Made by a program: the position numbers and the translations under genes. The notes below the pieces were generated by a model. The model did no database searches. It worked only from the letters and a program-made list of their open reading frames with translations, and was not told the DNA's origin. Positions 10,002 through 18,727 of a stretch of 64,000 nucleotides of DNA are shown here, piece after piece; the first letter of the stretch is position 1; the number at the start of each line of letters is the position of its first letter. Source of the stretch: an uncultured Aquimarina sp. (GTDB lineage: Bacteria; Bacteroidota; Bacteroidia; Flavobacteriales; Flavobacteriaceae); NCBI GenBank assembly GCA_947503835.1, contig CANNFM010000014.1, positions 105,896 through 169,895 on the forward strand, read 5' to 3'.

Positions 10002-11156
10002 TTAAACTGTAATATCTTTTATAAATGTTTTTGTTCCGTCTGAACTTGGCTGAGTCGTTATTTCTAGACTTTGATTTAGTTTTAGTTTATTGGAAGTGAC
10101 CATAGATGGTGGTATACCAACTTCTAAGGTGTTCCCATCTTGTTTAAAAGTACCCCAACCATTACCTGCAATTCTTGTCACCTTTCCTCTAATAGAAGCT
10201 GATCCTAACGCTGTTTGTGCCTTTGTCCATTTAGCAAGATTTGTCGCTTTGTCCATGTTATTGTCTATAAATGACTTAACACAATCTAAAGTATCTAGTA
10301 ACAGCAGAATTGTACTTTGATATAAAAATGTATTTGAATTTGATGCCATATATGCATCAACACCAAGGTTGCTTCCTTGATTATGTGACCCGTCTTGGGT
10401 AATATTCAATATTTTGAAAATATTAAAGGCGATTACAGGATGTAAGATTTCTTTTTGGTGAATATAATCTCTGTGTTTACCTGATAGAAATAATCCAGAA
10501 CCATTAATCCATCCTTTGTCTTGCATAATTTCATCAGGAATACACCCAATCTCATTTAATTTTGAAAATATAGCTTCAATAATCTTCCTTATTCCCGTTA
10601 GAGAATCTTGAGCGATTTTAATTTGACTTGGATTTTCAATATCCAAAACCAAGTTATGTAACCTGTCAAAATGCTTCTTACCTAAATAAGCATCAGTACA
10701 CATCTCGAATGGATTATGGTATTTATGTTTTAGCTTTGTTAGCTCCCTATTTGCACAAGTGTCTACAAGCATATTAAAAAGGGCATCCTCATCTTCATCA
10801 ACACCTTTGTTAAACACGTGAGGAAAAGCATTATTAAATTCAGGTGATGCGTATGTTTTAGCTTGTCCAGTTAACACAAAATAAGCCAGTGTATTATCCA
10901 AATCTCGGATTCTATCTTTTGCTTGATGTACCCATCTTGTATCTTCTGTTCCTGGTACATCCGTTTCATTTTCAAAAAATTTAGCATCTAATAAGACTGC
11001 ATCATATTTTGAAAGATTTGCTTCTAGTTCCCCACAACCACCATTCATTGATTTATATGGCCATAATTTAATATCAAAATCTGTTGCGGTTTTATGAACA
11101 GCATCTAATGATTCGTGTTGATCATCTATCCAAAGTACATTATATTTTCTACTCAT
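10002..11156 (-). CDS. response regulator with C-terminal OB-like domain
   Basis: A 384-residue protein. Residues 1-120 form a receiver domain with the conserved set: acidic pair D11/D12 in LWIDDQ, phosphoacceptor D57 in AVLLDAKFF, T96 in VLTGQ and K117 in HVFNKG. The middle is helical and unrecognised. The last 75 or so residues (from GKVTRIAGNGWGTFKQDG) resemble a cold-shock/S1-type OB fold, so the output may bind nucleic acid rather than be a classical HTH. Its start overlaps the histidine-kinase/methylase fusion gene by 8 bases, and hsdM follows after 6 bases. It is therefore the obvious phosphorelay partner of that kinase. Receiver call strong; OB call moderate. Confidence 0.8.
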   Translation of the reverse strand: MSRKYNVLWIDDQHESLDAVHKTATDFDIKLWPYKSMNGGCGELEANLSKYDAVLLDAKFFENETDVPGTEDTRWVHQAKDRIRDLDNTLAYFVLTGQAKTYASPEFNNAFPHVFNKGVDEDEDALFNMLVDTCANRELTKLKHKYHNPFEMCTDAYLGKKHFDRLHNLVLDIENPSQIKIAQDSLTGIRKIIEAIFSKLNEIGCIPDEIMQDKGWINGSGLFLSGKHRDYIHQKEILHPVIAFNIFKILNITQDGSHNQGSNLGVDAYMASNSNTFLYQSTILLLLDTLDCVKSFIDNNMDKATNLAKWTKAQTALGSASIRGKVTRIAGNGWGTFKQDGNTLEVGIPPSMVTSNKLKLNQSLEITTQPSSDGTKTFIKDITV

Positions 11157-13599
11157 TTATCATAGGTATTATTGGAAAATTAAATCTAAAAACAATAGGA
11201 AATATATCTTCATTATTCAGTATTAATTCCCAATCTGGATTTTCAAAATAGGTTGCAATTCTATTAATATCATACCCTCCTAAACCAGAACCATTTTCCA
11301 TACTGGTTGTAGAAAATTTTGTGATAAATTTCTCTTTATCGAAATTTTTTGGAAACGGTTTTCCGTTATTTCTCATTTCTAATTCTAAAATATTATCCGT
11401 TGCTTTTAATTCAATAATTAATTGATTAGTTTCAGATATAGAATCAAATGCATATTTATCTGCATTTGACAGAATATTATTAATCAGTATTTTGAAAAGA
11501 GTAATATTTAAATTAACTGCTTTACCAGCTATTTCATTATTAGGTGGCGATTTATATTGAGGTTTATAATTGCCTCTATCTCTTTTGGTTGTTCTTAATG
11601 CCTTATCAATTTCTTGTAATGATGTTGGTTTGAGCTCATAGTTTTCTAACACTAACCCATTTTCTCCTTTCTCGAGAATGGTAGAGATATGATTGACATC
11701 GTCCTTTATTTGAATTAAATCATCAACTAAGTTTGTATCATAACGCTTACTGTACAATGCTTTCACCTCATTAAAAGCTTCAGAGTTGTTACTTTCAAAA
11801 AAACGAATTAAGCTTTTAGCGTTAGAAAGAATATTTTGTCTAGGTGTACCTAAAGAATGTTTTAATGAAGCAAATTCATTAAAGCTTGAAACTTGCTTTC
11901 CATGAACTAAAGCATTTCGTTCTAATTGAAGTAACTTAAATTTTTCAGCTAGTTCTAATATACCTTTTACCTTAGCCCTTTGTTCTTGAATAGACGGTAT
12001 TTCAATTTTAATTTCAAAAAAATCAGATCTATTTATAGACGCTATTGTACCTGGGTTTTGATATGCCTCTAATTGTTTAGCAACTTTTGATGACCTTAAC
12101 TCATTAATCAAATAATGAATATCTATTGCAATGTTTGTAGAACTAATTTCTAATGCCAAAATATCTATACCAATATATATAGGTGTTCCAGTATATTTGA
12201 ATAGAGTGGGTTTAAGTGCTTTCCATCTAGTTGTAACCAAAATACAATCGTAAGCTATTTCTATAGCGTGAGAAGGAATTTCTGTGGTTTTTAATTCATT
12301 AATATCGAGATCATAAGAAACATCATTATCTTTAAGGTTCCTTGTTCGAACATATTTACCTACGAAATGTCTTTTATTTCCAACTCGTATACCACTAATT
12401 CTTTCTAAGATGGATTTTAATGGAATACCATTATAAGTATCTAGGAAATACCTTTTTACACTAAGATTGTAATTATTGTTTCTTACCTCATCTGCAGAAA
12501 CGATATTTGTATAATTAGAGTTACCATATTTATGAATATTATTTAAGAGTTTCTCAACTTGAAGACGCTTATTACCTTTTCCAATATTTTTTACAAAATC
12601 GGCAGCGTCAATTAATCTAATGCTCTTATTAAGGTTTTTTCCCTTAGTCAAAACAAGAATGCAAACCGGAACACCTGTGTGACGTAAAACACCTCCAGGC
12701 AGGGACACTATCGTTTCTATGAGACCATTGTCAACTAAATACTGCCTTAGTCTACCTTCTTGCCCTCCTTTAAAAAGTATTCCTTGAGAAGTTACACATA
12801 CTACTTTACCATCGTAATTAATTGACTCAAGGCCTTTAGTAATTACGAAAGCTTCTGCGCTCATTTTCTTTTGTCCAAATTGATGAGCGATATGTGAATC
12901 TATCTTATAATTGAACGGTGGGTTAGAAATAACCAAATCAAAGTTTTCATAAGAAGGCCAATTGTTAATTGAATCTTCAACCCGATAATCAATATTAGCG
13001 TATTTTTGATGTCTCATCAAGCGAAGCATTCCCAAGGCCCAAGTCGAATTAACTATTTCTTGGCCATAATAGCGTTCGTTATTTTTTAGATGTGTCGCGA
13101 AAGAAGCTAAACCCGCAAATGGATTAAAGACTGTAGCTTGAGAAGGTATTTCAGCGAGTTCCATTACAAACTTACTTATTTCATTAGGCAATAAAAATTC
13201 GCCAGAATATTTGCCCTGATTATCTGCTAGTCTAAAAAGTAAATCATCAAAAATCTCATCAAAATATAGATTCAAAACTTCATTGCTGAACATTGTAAAA
13301 TTATTCAATACCTCATTAAGTCTCTCCTCTGGAATACTCTTGATTATTGGTCTATAGACATCCATAATCCTAGAATATCTTTGTTCATTCTCTAAAGAAT
13401 TAAAAAGATACATATGCAAATCATTTGAGAAATCAATATGAACACTTTTAATGATACCATCATAATATGCGGATAAAAGAAAAAGATAGACGTGATGATG
13501 TTCCACAGGTAAAACACCGCGTAGAAGACTCATTGATTTCCATACTTGATTGGTAATCATTTTTATTTCATCATTATCTCGGTAATTATCGCCTCTCAT
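11149..13599 (-). CDS. N6-adenine DNA methylase / specificity domain / histidine kinase fusion
   Basis: An 816-residue fusion. The N-terminal half is a type I-like adenine methylase: motif I FNPFAGLASFA near 159 and catalytic ISNPPFNYK near 228. Residues about 380-560 resemble an HsdS-type target-recognition domain with its spacer (IEIPSIQEQRAKVKGILELA). The C-terminal third is a histidine kinase: a dimerisation/phosphoacceptor helix with LKHSLGTPRQN near 579, an N-box INNILSNADKYAF near 703, a G1-like RNNGKPFP, and a glycine-rich G2 NGSGLGGYDI near 768. A receiver gene overlaps its 3' end. A DNA modification enzyme that could signal by phosphorelay is not a textbook arrangement. It lies at the head of the hsdMSR operon. 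Domain calls are firm; function is inferred. Confidence 0.85.
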   Translation of the reverse strand: MRGDNYRDNDEIKMITNQVWKSMSLLRGVLPVEHHHVYLFLLSAYYDGIIKSVHIDFSNDLHMYLFNSLENEQRYSRIMDVYRPIIKSIPEERLNEVLNNFTMFSNEVLNLYFDEIFDDLLFRLADNQGKYSGEFLLPNEISKFVMELAEIPSQATVFNPFAGLASFATHLKNNERYYGQEIVNSTWALGMLRLMRHQKYANIDYRVEDSINNWPSYENFDLVISNPPFNYKIDSHIAHQFGQKKMSAEAFVITKGLESINYDGKVVCVTSQGILFKGGQEGRLRQYLVDNGLIETIVSLPGGVLRHTGVPVCILVLTKGKNLNKSIRLIDAADFVKNIGKGNKRLQVEKLLNNIHKYGNSNYTNIVSADEVRNNNYNLSVKRYFLDTYNGIPLKSILERISGIRVGNKRHFVGKYVRTRNLKDNDVSYDLDINELKTTEIPSHAIEIAYDCILVTTRWKALKPTLFKYTGTPIYIGIDILALEISSTNIAIDIHYLINELRSSKVAKQLEAYQNPGTIASINRSDFFEIKIEIPSIQEQRAKVKGILELAEKFKLLQLERNALVHGKQVSSFNEFASLKHSLGTPRQNILSNAKSLIRFFESNNSEAFNEVKALYSKRYDTNLVDDLIQIKDDVNHISTILEKGENGLVLENYELKPTSLQEIDKALRTTKRDRGNYKPQYKSPPNNEIAGKAVNLNITLFKILINNILSNADKYAFDSISETNQLIIELKATDNILELEMRNNGKPFPKNFDKEKFITKFSTTSMENGSGLGGYDINRIATYFENPDWELILNNEDIFPIVFRFNFPIIPMINE

Positions 13600-13659
13600 A
13601 TATTTCTCTTAATTGTATACCGCAAATAAACCATTTATTTGTGCAGGGTGCCTGCGCAG

Positions 13660-14661
13660 TTAGTCATCATAAAACTTATACATTTGATTTGAATGCTCTC
13701 TCAGTTGTTCTCTTAATACTTCTGGTTCTAATACTTCGACATCTTGACCATAGGACAATAACTGTTGTACTAATTCTTTATTTATTATAGTCTCAAACCA
13801 AACTTGATCTTGTTTTTCTTGTTCAAAAAACTCTTCAAAGTCTGGTTGAAATGGTTTTGTTTTAAAATAGTTTTCTCTCCCGTTATGGAAGCGTAACACT
13901 AACTTTTCTACTTGTGCTTCACGAGGTCTTACAACGCCTACTATTGTTCTAAAAAACACTTCCCAATCTGTATTTGATTCTGCATAATTTTCATCTTCAA
14001 GTATGTCAAAATCAATTAGTCTTTCATCCAGCGGAATACTCCATTCCGGAACATCTCTAGTTTTGTTTAAACCAAAAACAAACCATCTTCTATTGTATTG
14101 CTTCAATATGTGAGGATGAAATTCAAAAACTGAAGAAGATTCGTCCTTAAATCCTTTAAAATTTATTTGTAGTACCTGCTTTTTCTTAATGGCTAGGTAT
14201 AATGGCTTTAAGAATTTTATTCCTTTGTATTCTTCATTATGGTCATAAAACAAGATTCTTTTTGCATCATTTTCTTGCTCCTCCTCATCTTGGAACTTGA
14301 TTAAGGCTTCTGCCAGTTTGTTATATTTAGGATGATTCTCAAAACGTGTTAGTAGTTGTTGTGCGGCATCAATTAAGTATTGTTCGTATTCTAGTAATGG
14401 TCGCTGCGCAATTGAAAAGGTAGAATCGGTATATCTTAGGATTCTTATTTTTTCAGGTAATGGTGCACCAAAGCCATTTTCCTTATCTCTAAAAACTTTA
14501 AGATCTTCACGTAATGTTCTAGTCGCTACACCTTCTCCTGGGTAGAATTCTGCAATTCCTTCATTTAATACTTTAAACAATTCATCGAAGGTATATGATT
14601 TATTGCGAAAGCAATAGTCTAGAATATTATATCTCAAATGTGCGTGTATGCTATTTGCCAT
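13660..14661 (-). CDS. WYL-domain transcriptional regulator
   Basis: A 333-residue protein with an N-terminal winged helix (about 1-65, start MANSIHAHLRYNILDYCF), a central WYL domain (about 150-225, with LQINFKGF and HPHILKQYNRRWFVFGLN) and a WCX-like C-terminus (EKLVLRFHNG onward). Proteins of this architecture (CapW/BrxR-like) repress defence operons and are released by ligand, probably nucleic acid or a nucleotide. It is the first gene of the leftward defence run, 60 bases before the methylase-kinase fusion, so it may control the whole block. The family call is firm; the target is inferred from position. Confidence 0.88.
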   Translation of the reverse strand: MANSIHAHLRYNILDYCFRNKSYTFDELFKVLNEGIAEFYPGEGVATRTLREDLKVFRDKENGFGAPLPEKIRILRYTDSTFSIAQRPLLEYEQYLIDAAQQLLTRFENHPKYNKLAEALIKFQDEEEQENDAKRILFYDHNEEYKGIKFLKPLYLAIKKKQVLQINFKGFKDESSSVFEFHPHILKQYNRRWFVFGLNKTRDVPEWSIPLDERLIDFDILEDENYAESNTDWEVFFRTIVGVVRPREAQVEKLVLRFHNGRENYFKTKPFQPDFEEFFEQEKQDQVWFETIINKELVQQLLSYGQDVEVLEPEVLREQLREHSNQMYKFYDD

Positions 14662-15449
14662 TATTCTATTGTATTGATTTCATTTTCAAAAAAATTCATA
14701 ATTATTGACAATTTTATTACATATTTTATCCTCCCATAATAATTTACAAATTAACTAAAATTAAAAAGACAATTTTTCTAAATATTTATAAAAATCATTA
14801 TTCAAAAATATCTATAACAATCAATTATTTTCAGATATCTTACCCAAAGGTCACCATTACCTTAAATGAAAAGTATGCTTAAAATCAAAGCTCTCTTTTC
14901 GCAAAAGAATAAAATGGAATGCAAAGTACTGTTATTGTAGGTGTCTTGTGAAAAAAATGTAGAATTTCAATACCAGTACGGCACAAGAGAATCTAATAGG
15001 GAATCTGACCTAGTATAAAGTTAAACGATGAGAATAGTATTCTGGATTCTTTATATTTTGACAATAGTTAGATTGATTTTTTCTTTAATCATTATTATTT
15101 CAGGTAATAGACATTGCTCGGATAATAGCTGTATGATTCAATTGCTACATATTATTGGAACACCTCTATTAATTATTTTTATGATATTACTTTTTTTATG
15201 ACAAGAAAAATTATCAAACAATGGAAATCTAAAGTTCAATAAAACGACCCATTTGCAAATGGATGGACTGTTCTTCTGTACTTACCCTGACATATCCGAA
15301 AACCATTAATTTAAGTTTAAAAATATATCTAAAGGTAAACTTTTAAATTAGTACGCCTGAATGAACTTTATGAGAGTTGCAAATAGGTTTATCATCATAA
15401 GTTCAATAATAGGGTCGTATTTATATGCTTCCGTTTCGAAGATTGATTC
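14662..15449. other. 788-base gap between defence island and element
   Basis: The stretch is very AT-rich. It holds the putative small membrane-peptide gene at 15028-15201 on the plus strand, listed separately, and otherwise no gene I can support. No tRNA, inverted repeat or clear attachment core is visible. It is the most likely place for the left boundary of the element whose first gene ends at 15450, but I see no direct repeat near 37.6 kb that would define the ends. Confidence 0.5.
15028..15201 (+). CDS. 57-residue hydrophobic peptide (possible small membrane protein)
   Basis: A short reading frame encoding an almost entirely hydrophobic peptide. It has one membrane segment (start MRIVFWILYILTIVRLIF), a small polar loop with two cysteines (HCSDNSC), and a second membrane segment to the C-terminus. 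It is the only plus-strand candidate between two leftward gene blocks. A purine-rich stretch (ATAAAG) lies shortly upstream. Two membrane spans with a short loop can be a toxin or holin-like peptide, but AT-rich DNA also gives such frames by chance. Confidence 0.35.
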   Translation: MRIVFWILYILTIVRLIFSLIIIISGNRHCSDNSCMIQLLHIIGTPLLIIFMILLFL

Positions 15450-16652
15450 TTAAGCCATCTCTGCAGCACCCATAATTTCTTTATTGAATATATTGTATTT
15501 GATTCCTGTAATCCCATAGCGGTTTTTAGAAGTAACCGCATAGTTATTTCTGAAGGAATCATCAGCTTTCACAACCTCGATATTAATACCAGCATCAAAG
15601 AGTGGGGCTGTTCCTCCTCTAATGGTCTTTTGAGTAGTACGCTGAAAAATGACAATAAAAATGGTATTAGTATTCTCTTTTCGAAGCTTATCAAAATCTT
15701 GAGAAGGTAATCCTGTCTTATTCCAGCTATCAATAATGATTACATCAAAACTTTTGGTAGCTTCCTGAATAGTTTTATGTCCCTCTGGTATTTGATCGGC
15801 TATGAAAATCTTGTGTTGATTTTCGGGTTGGAGGTACTCCTTTTTCATTCGAGTAATCAGATCGGATTTACTTCCAATTTCTAAAGAGAAAATAGCAATC
15901 TTATTTCCAATATCAGCAAAGGCATCGGCTAATTGATAAGTAAACCTTGTCTTTCCACCACCCTGATCTCCTTCAATGGTAATTGCTAGTTCAAATCGTT
16001 CAATATTTCCTAACAGAACGCCTAAATCTCCGTTAAGAGTAAAGGTGTTTGCATTCTTTACATGGGTATGTTCATTCATTGCAGAAAAAAGACCTGAAGC
16101 TTTATTTGGTTTTATTTGGGGAAGGTTTTCAATAACACCCAACTCTTGGTCTTTAGATATATTGGACACCTTAGAATTTGTGATTTTTCGTAGTTCATTT
16201 AACCACTTTTGCTTGATGACAATTCGCATTTCATTTTCAAAAAGTCGATCATTATACAAATTGATCAACTTCTTTTGGATTTGATCAACCTGATCAGCAA
16301 TTGGAGAATTTTTGGTAATTAGCTTTTTTGAAATGGCACTATGAAGGTCAAAAATATAGGTTTTCAATTGTTCTTTGGATTGTATGGCTCTGTGCATCTC
16401 CAGAAAACGTTTTATAAAATCAATCTCTATAATAGATACTTGATTAATTGAATCGCCGTCTTCAGATAAATATGTATTTAGACGATCTAAATATATATCT
16501 ATGGTTTCACGAATGGTAGGTTCCTGATCATAGAAATCTTTTGCTTCCATAAAAAACCGATGCCCGTTCTGTAATAATTTAGGGAAGGTATTGATCTGTA
16601 ACTTTGAGATTATCTGCTCATAATTGTCGAAAGAAATGAATTGTTTTTCCAT
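15450..16652 (-). CDS. RecA-fold P-loop ATPase (RadA/DnaB-like)
   Basis: A 400-residue protein. The first 165 or so residues are helical and unrecognised. The C-terminal ATPase core has Walker A EGDQGGGKTRFTY near 226-236, an acidic strand end FSLEIGSKSD, Walker B DVIIIDSW near 302, and a late SKNRYG motif. That order is typical of RadA/Sms and DnaB-like RecA-fold ATPases rather than FtsK/HerA packaging motors. It follows the methyltransferase gene by 66 bases in the same direction. It could be a replicative helicase or loader of the element or, less likely, its DNA-packaging motor. The final residues (MGAAEMA) are short and polar. Confidence 0.75.
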   Translation of the reverse strand: MEKQFISFDNYEQIISKLQINTFPKLLQNGHRFFMEAKDFYDQEPTIRETIDIYLDRLNTYLSEDGDSINQVSIIEIDFIKRFLEMHRAIQSKEQLKTYIFDLHSAISKKLITKNSPIADQVDQIQKKLINLYNDRLFENEMRIVIKQKWLNELRKITNSKVSNISKDQELGVIENLPQIKPNKASGLFSAMNEHTHVKNANTFTLNGDLGVLLGNIERFELAITIEGDQGGGKTRFTYQLADAFADIGNKIAIFSLEIGSKSDLITRMKKEYLQPENQHKIFIADQIPEGHKTIQEATKSFDVIIIDSWNKTGLPSQDFDKLRKENTNTIFIVIFQRTTQKTIRGGTAPLFDAGINIEVVKADDSFRNNYAVTSKNRYGITGIKYNIFNKEIMGAAEMA

Positions 16653-16718
16653 TTGACAATTTTATAGATTCAATCCAACACAGTTTCAGGATGGTTCGGT
16701 TTCCTACGCGATGAGTTG

Positions 16719-17924
16719 TTATTTTAACAAAGCAAATTGTAATTGAAGGGCTTTTGATTTTAGCAGTATTGCTGCTTTTGATATTTCTTTAAGCAGTTCT
16801 TTATTTATAATTCTTTCTCCAACTGCTTTTACTACAGGAACACTTACTGCGTTTCCAAGCATATGATATCTTCTGTAGTCACTTAGCTCTACTTTTTCTC
16901 CATTAATTATCCCATGCTTAGTCCAATTATCAGGAAAACCCTGCAGGCGTTCACACTCTAATGGAGTAAGCTTTCGTACACAATTCAGGTGAGTCAATAG
17001 ATTTTCATTTTGAGAATGAGCTGTAATAGTTCCTATTATACCATCATGTCGTGGGACAAACTGCTTTTCCCGAAAAGGAGCATAGTCCTTTCCTTTCTTT
17101 TGACTTTCTCTTCGAATCTCTTTTGCTTTTTCTGTACGTTCTACTCGTAACGGTTGCCAGTTCCCAAGAACAAGATTATCCTGATCTACTCGGGTAATAC
17201 AATTTGTACTACCATCCTTTCGAAATTCAACTTTAGTACCACCTTTTACCTTTCTTCCCCCTCTTAATGAAAAAATAAAAGGATTAGTCATTACGCTGGC
17301 ATCACCAACTTTAGTTACGATTGTTGGAGAAGTGTTGGTTTTCGAGAGCCTTTCTCTAGAGCAATCTTTAATCGCTTGACAGCTTTCTCCGACAGGAAAT
17401 ATTTGAGGTCGGGATTTTCCTCTAAATGATCCGACAAGGTAGATGCGCTCTCGATTTTGGGGGAGAAACCAGGCAGTATTAAGCAATTGCCATTGGACGT
17501 CATATATCCCAAGGTTGGCAAACGATTTAAGTACGATTTCAAAGTCTTTGCCCTGGTTACTAGAGAAAAGCCCTTTGACGTTCTCAAAGATAAACAGACG
17601 GGGGCGATATGCATCGAGGATTCTAATTGCTTCAAAAAAGAGTCGGCTTTTACTTCCTTTAATCCCTCTTTGTTTTCCAGCAATTGATAAATCCTGGCAT
17701 GGGGAACCGAAGGTGATAATATCTGGTCGTTGGAGTTGGCCTTTTCTGATGTTTTCAATAGGTCCAGCATATATAGCGTTTTTAAAATTGTATGAATAAT
17801 TAGCAATAGCATATTTGTCAATTTCACTGAAGTAATGTTCTTTGAATATAAACCCTGCTTCTTTTAATCCTTTTGGAAACCCACCAATGCCTGAGAATAG
17901 ATCAAGTAATACTAGATTCTTCAT
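16719..17924 (-). CDS. DNA (cytosine-5) methyltransferase
   Basis: A 401-residue C5-cytosine methylase with all main motifs in order: motif I DLFSGIGGFPKGLKEAG, catalytic motif IV GSPCQDLSIAGKQRG (Cys near 75), motif VI ENVKG near 115, motif VIII QNRERIYLVG, a target-recognition stretch between about 185 and 300, motif IX LTPLECERLQGFPDNW and motif X MLGNAVSVPVV. No cognate restriction gene is adjacent, so it is an orphan methylase of the kind phages and mobile elements use to escape host restriction. A type I system lies within 10 kb. Its start overlaps the RadC stop by 4 bases (ATGA), implying coupled translation. Confidence 0.95.
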   Translation of the reverse strand: MKNLVLLDLFSGIGGFPKGLKEAGFIFKEHYFSEIDKYAIANYSYNFKNAIYAGPIENIRKGQLQRPDIITFGSPCQDLSIAGKQRGIKGSKSRLFFEAIRILDAYRPRLFIFENVKGLFSSNQGKDFEIVLKSFANLGIYDVQWQLLNTAWFLPQNRERIYLVGSFRGKSRPQIFPVGESCQAIKDCSRERLSKTNTSPTIVTKVGDASVMTNPFIFSLRGGRKVKGGTKVEFRKDGSTNCITRVDQDNLVLGNWQPLRVERTEKAKEIRRESQKKGKDYAPFREKQFVPRHDGIIGTITAHSQNENLLTHLNCVRKLTPLECERLQGFPDNWTKHGIINGEKVELSDYRRYHMLGNAVSVPVVKAVGERIINKELLKEISKAAILLKSKALQLQFALLK

Positions 17925-18592
17925 ATCAGACCTTCTTCCATCATAGAGAGATATCCATCCTTAGTAACGATAACATGATCTAATACTTCTATATCATGAA
18001 ACTTACCTATTTTACTAATTTCATTAGTTTTCTTGATGTCGGCTGTACTTGCTTTTAGATTACCAGAAGGGTGGTTGTGGGCCAGTATTATTTTTGTAGA
18101 AAGTGTTTTGAGAGCAATAGCAAATACAATACGGTTATCAACAATAGTAGATGTTAATCCTCCAGAAGAGTGCAAATGGTATCCAATAATATTGTTTTGA
18201 TTATTAAGATAAATGACGAAGAAATGCTCCCTGGTTTCGATAGATCCTTTCTTGAATAATTTTCTAACCACTTGGGCTATTTCTTGTGGAGAACTAGCTT
18301 TTCCTAAAATCCTGCGGCCACGATTATAACTGATCCTGATTTCCGGAACTATGCCCGCTTTGTACTGTCCTTTAGCCCCATAAAGTTCTTCAGTAGAGTA
18401 TGTAACTTTTTTTCGCTTCACACCATTTAAAACTCCTCTGGATTTTAACTCTTGGGTAGCTCTTTGAATCGCTTTGGTCCAGGGTTCATTTTTTTTCCGT
18501 ATTTCCTTCGCTTTTTTGCTTATTCGGGCAACCACGCTTTCTCCTTTCCCTTGACAGAGATTTGACGGCTTTTTTGGATTCTGTTTTTTCAT
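17921..18592 (-). CDS. RadC-family JAB/MPN protein
   Basis: A 223-residue protein. The C-terminal 120 residues are a RadC-type JAMM domain: the upstream glutamate in TREHFFVIYL, then HNHPSGNLKASTAD near 170. The zinc-binding residues expected of the JAMM motif are present. The N-terminal 100 residues are basic and lack the usual RadC helix-hairpin-helix; instead they hold KRKKVTYSTEELYGAKGQYK, unlike chromosomal RadC. Stand-alone RadC genes of this kind are common in Bacteroidota mobile elements and are thought to help against restriction, though the activity is unproven. It is the first gene of a three-gene leftward operon with the methylase and ATPase. Confidence 0.85.
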   Translation of the reverse strand: MKKQNPKKPSNLCQGKGESVVARISKKAKEIRKKNEPWTKAIQRATQELKSRGVLNGVKRKKVTYSTEELYGAKGQYKAGIVPEIRISYNRGRRILGKASSPQEIAQVVRKLFKKGSIETREHFFVIYLNNQNNIIGYHLHSSGGLTSTIVDNRIVFAIALKTLSTKIILAHNHPSGNLKASTADIKKTNEISKIGKFHDIEVLDHVIVTKDGYLSMMEEGLI

Positions 18593-18671
18593 GATCTGTT
18601 ACTTAACAGGATAATGATATGAAAGCATAGAAAAATAATTTCCGATTGATTCCTTATAATTCCCGTAAACC

Positions 18672-18703
18672 TTTGTTCATGGTTTTTTTTTCATGTATTT
18701 TTA
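18672..18703 (+). promoter_or_regulatory. candidate Bacteroidota promoter for SF1 helicase
   Basis: TTTG at 18672-18675 is followed after 20 bases by TATTTTTA at 18696-18703, close to the Bacteroidota -33/-7 pattern TTTG-N19/20-TAnnTTTG with one mismatch. Transcription would begin near 18710, giving a leader of about 18 bases before the ATG at 18728. Confidence 0.4.
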
Positions 18704-18727
18704 AAAATAAACTCTTAAACCACCTAC

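Noticed and set aside
15450..16652. DNA-packaging ATPase of the putative virus
   Set aside because: Motif order (SLE after Walker A, late KNRYG) fits RadA/DnaB-like ATPases rather than FtsK/HerA or terminase motors, so I did not call it a packaging enzyme, although this cannot be excluded.
17315..17827. Second gene inside the methyltransferase in another frame
   Set aside because: The frame is a shadow of the C5 methyltransferase, whose catalytic motifs are all in the main frame.
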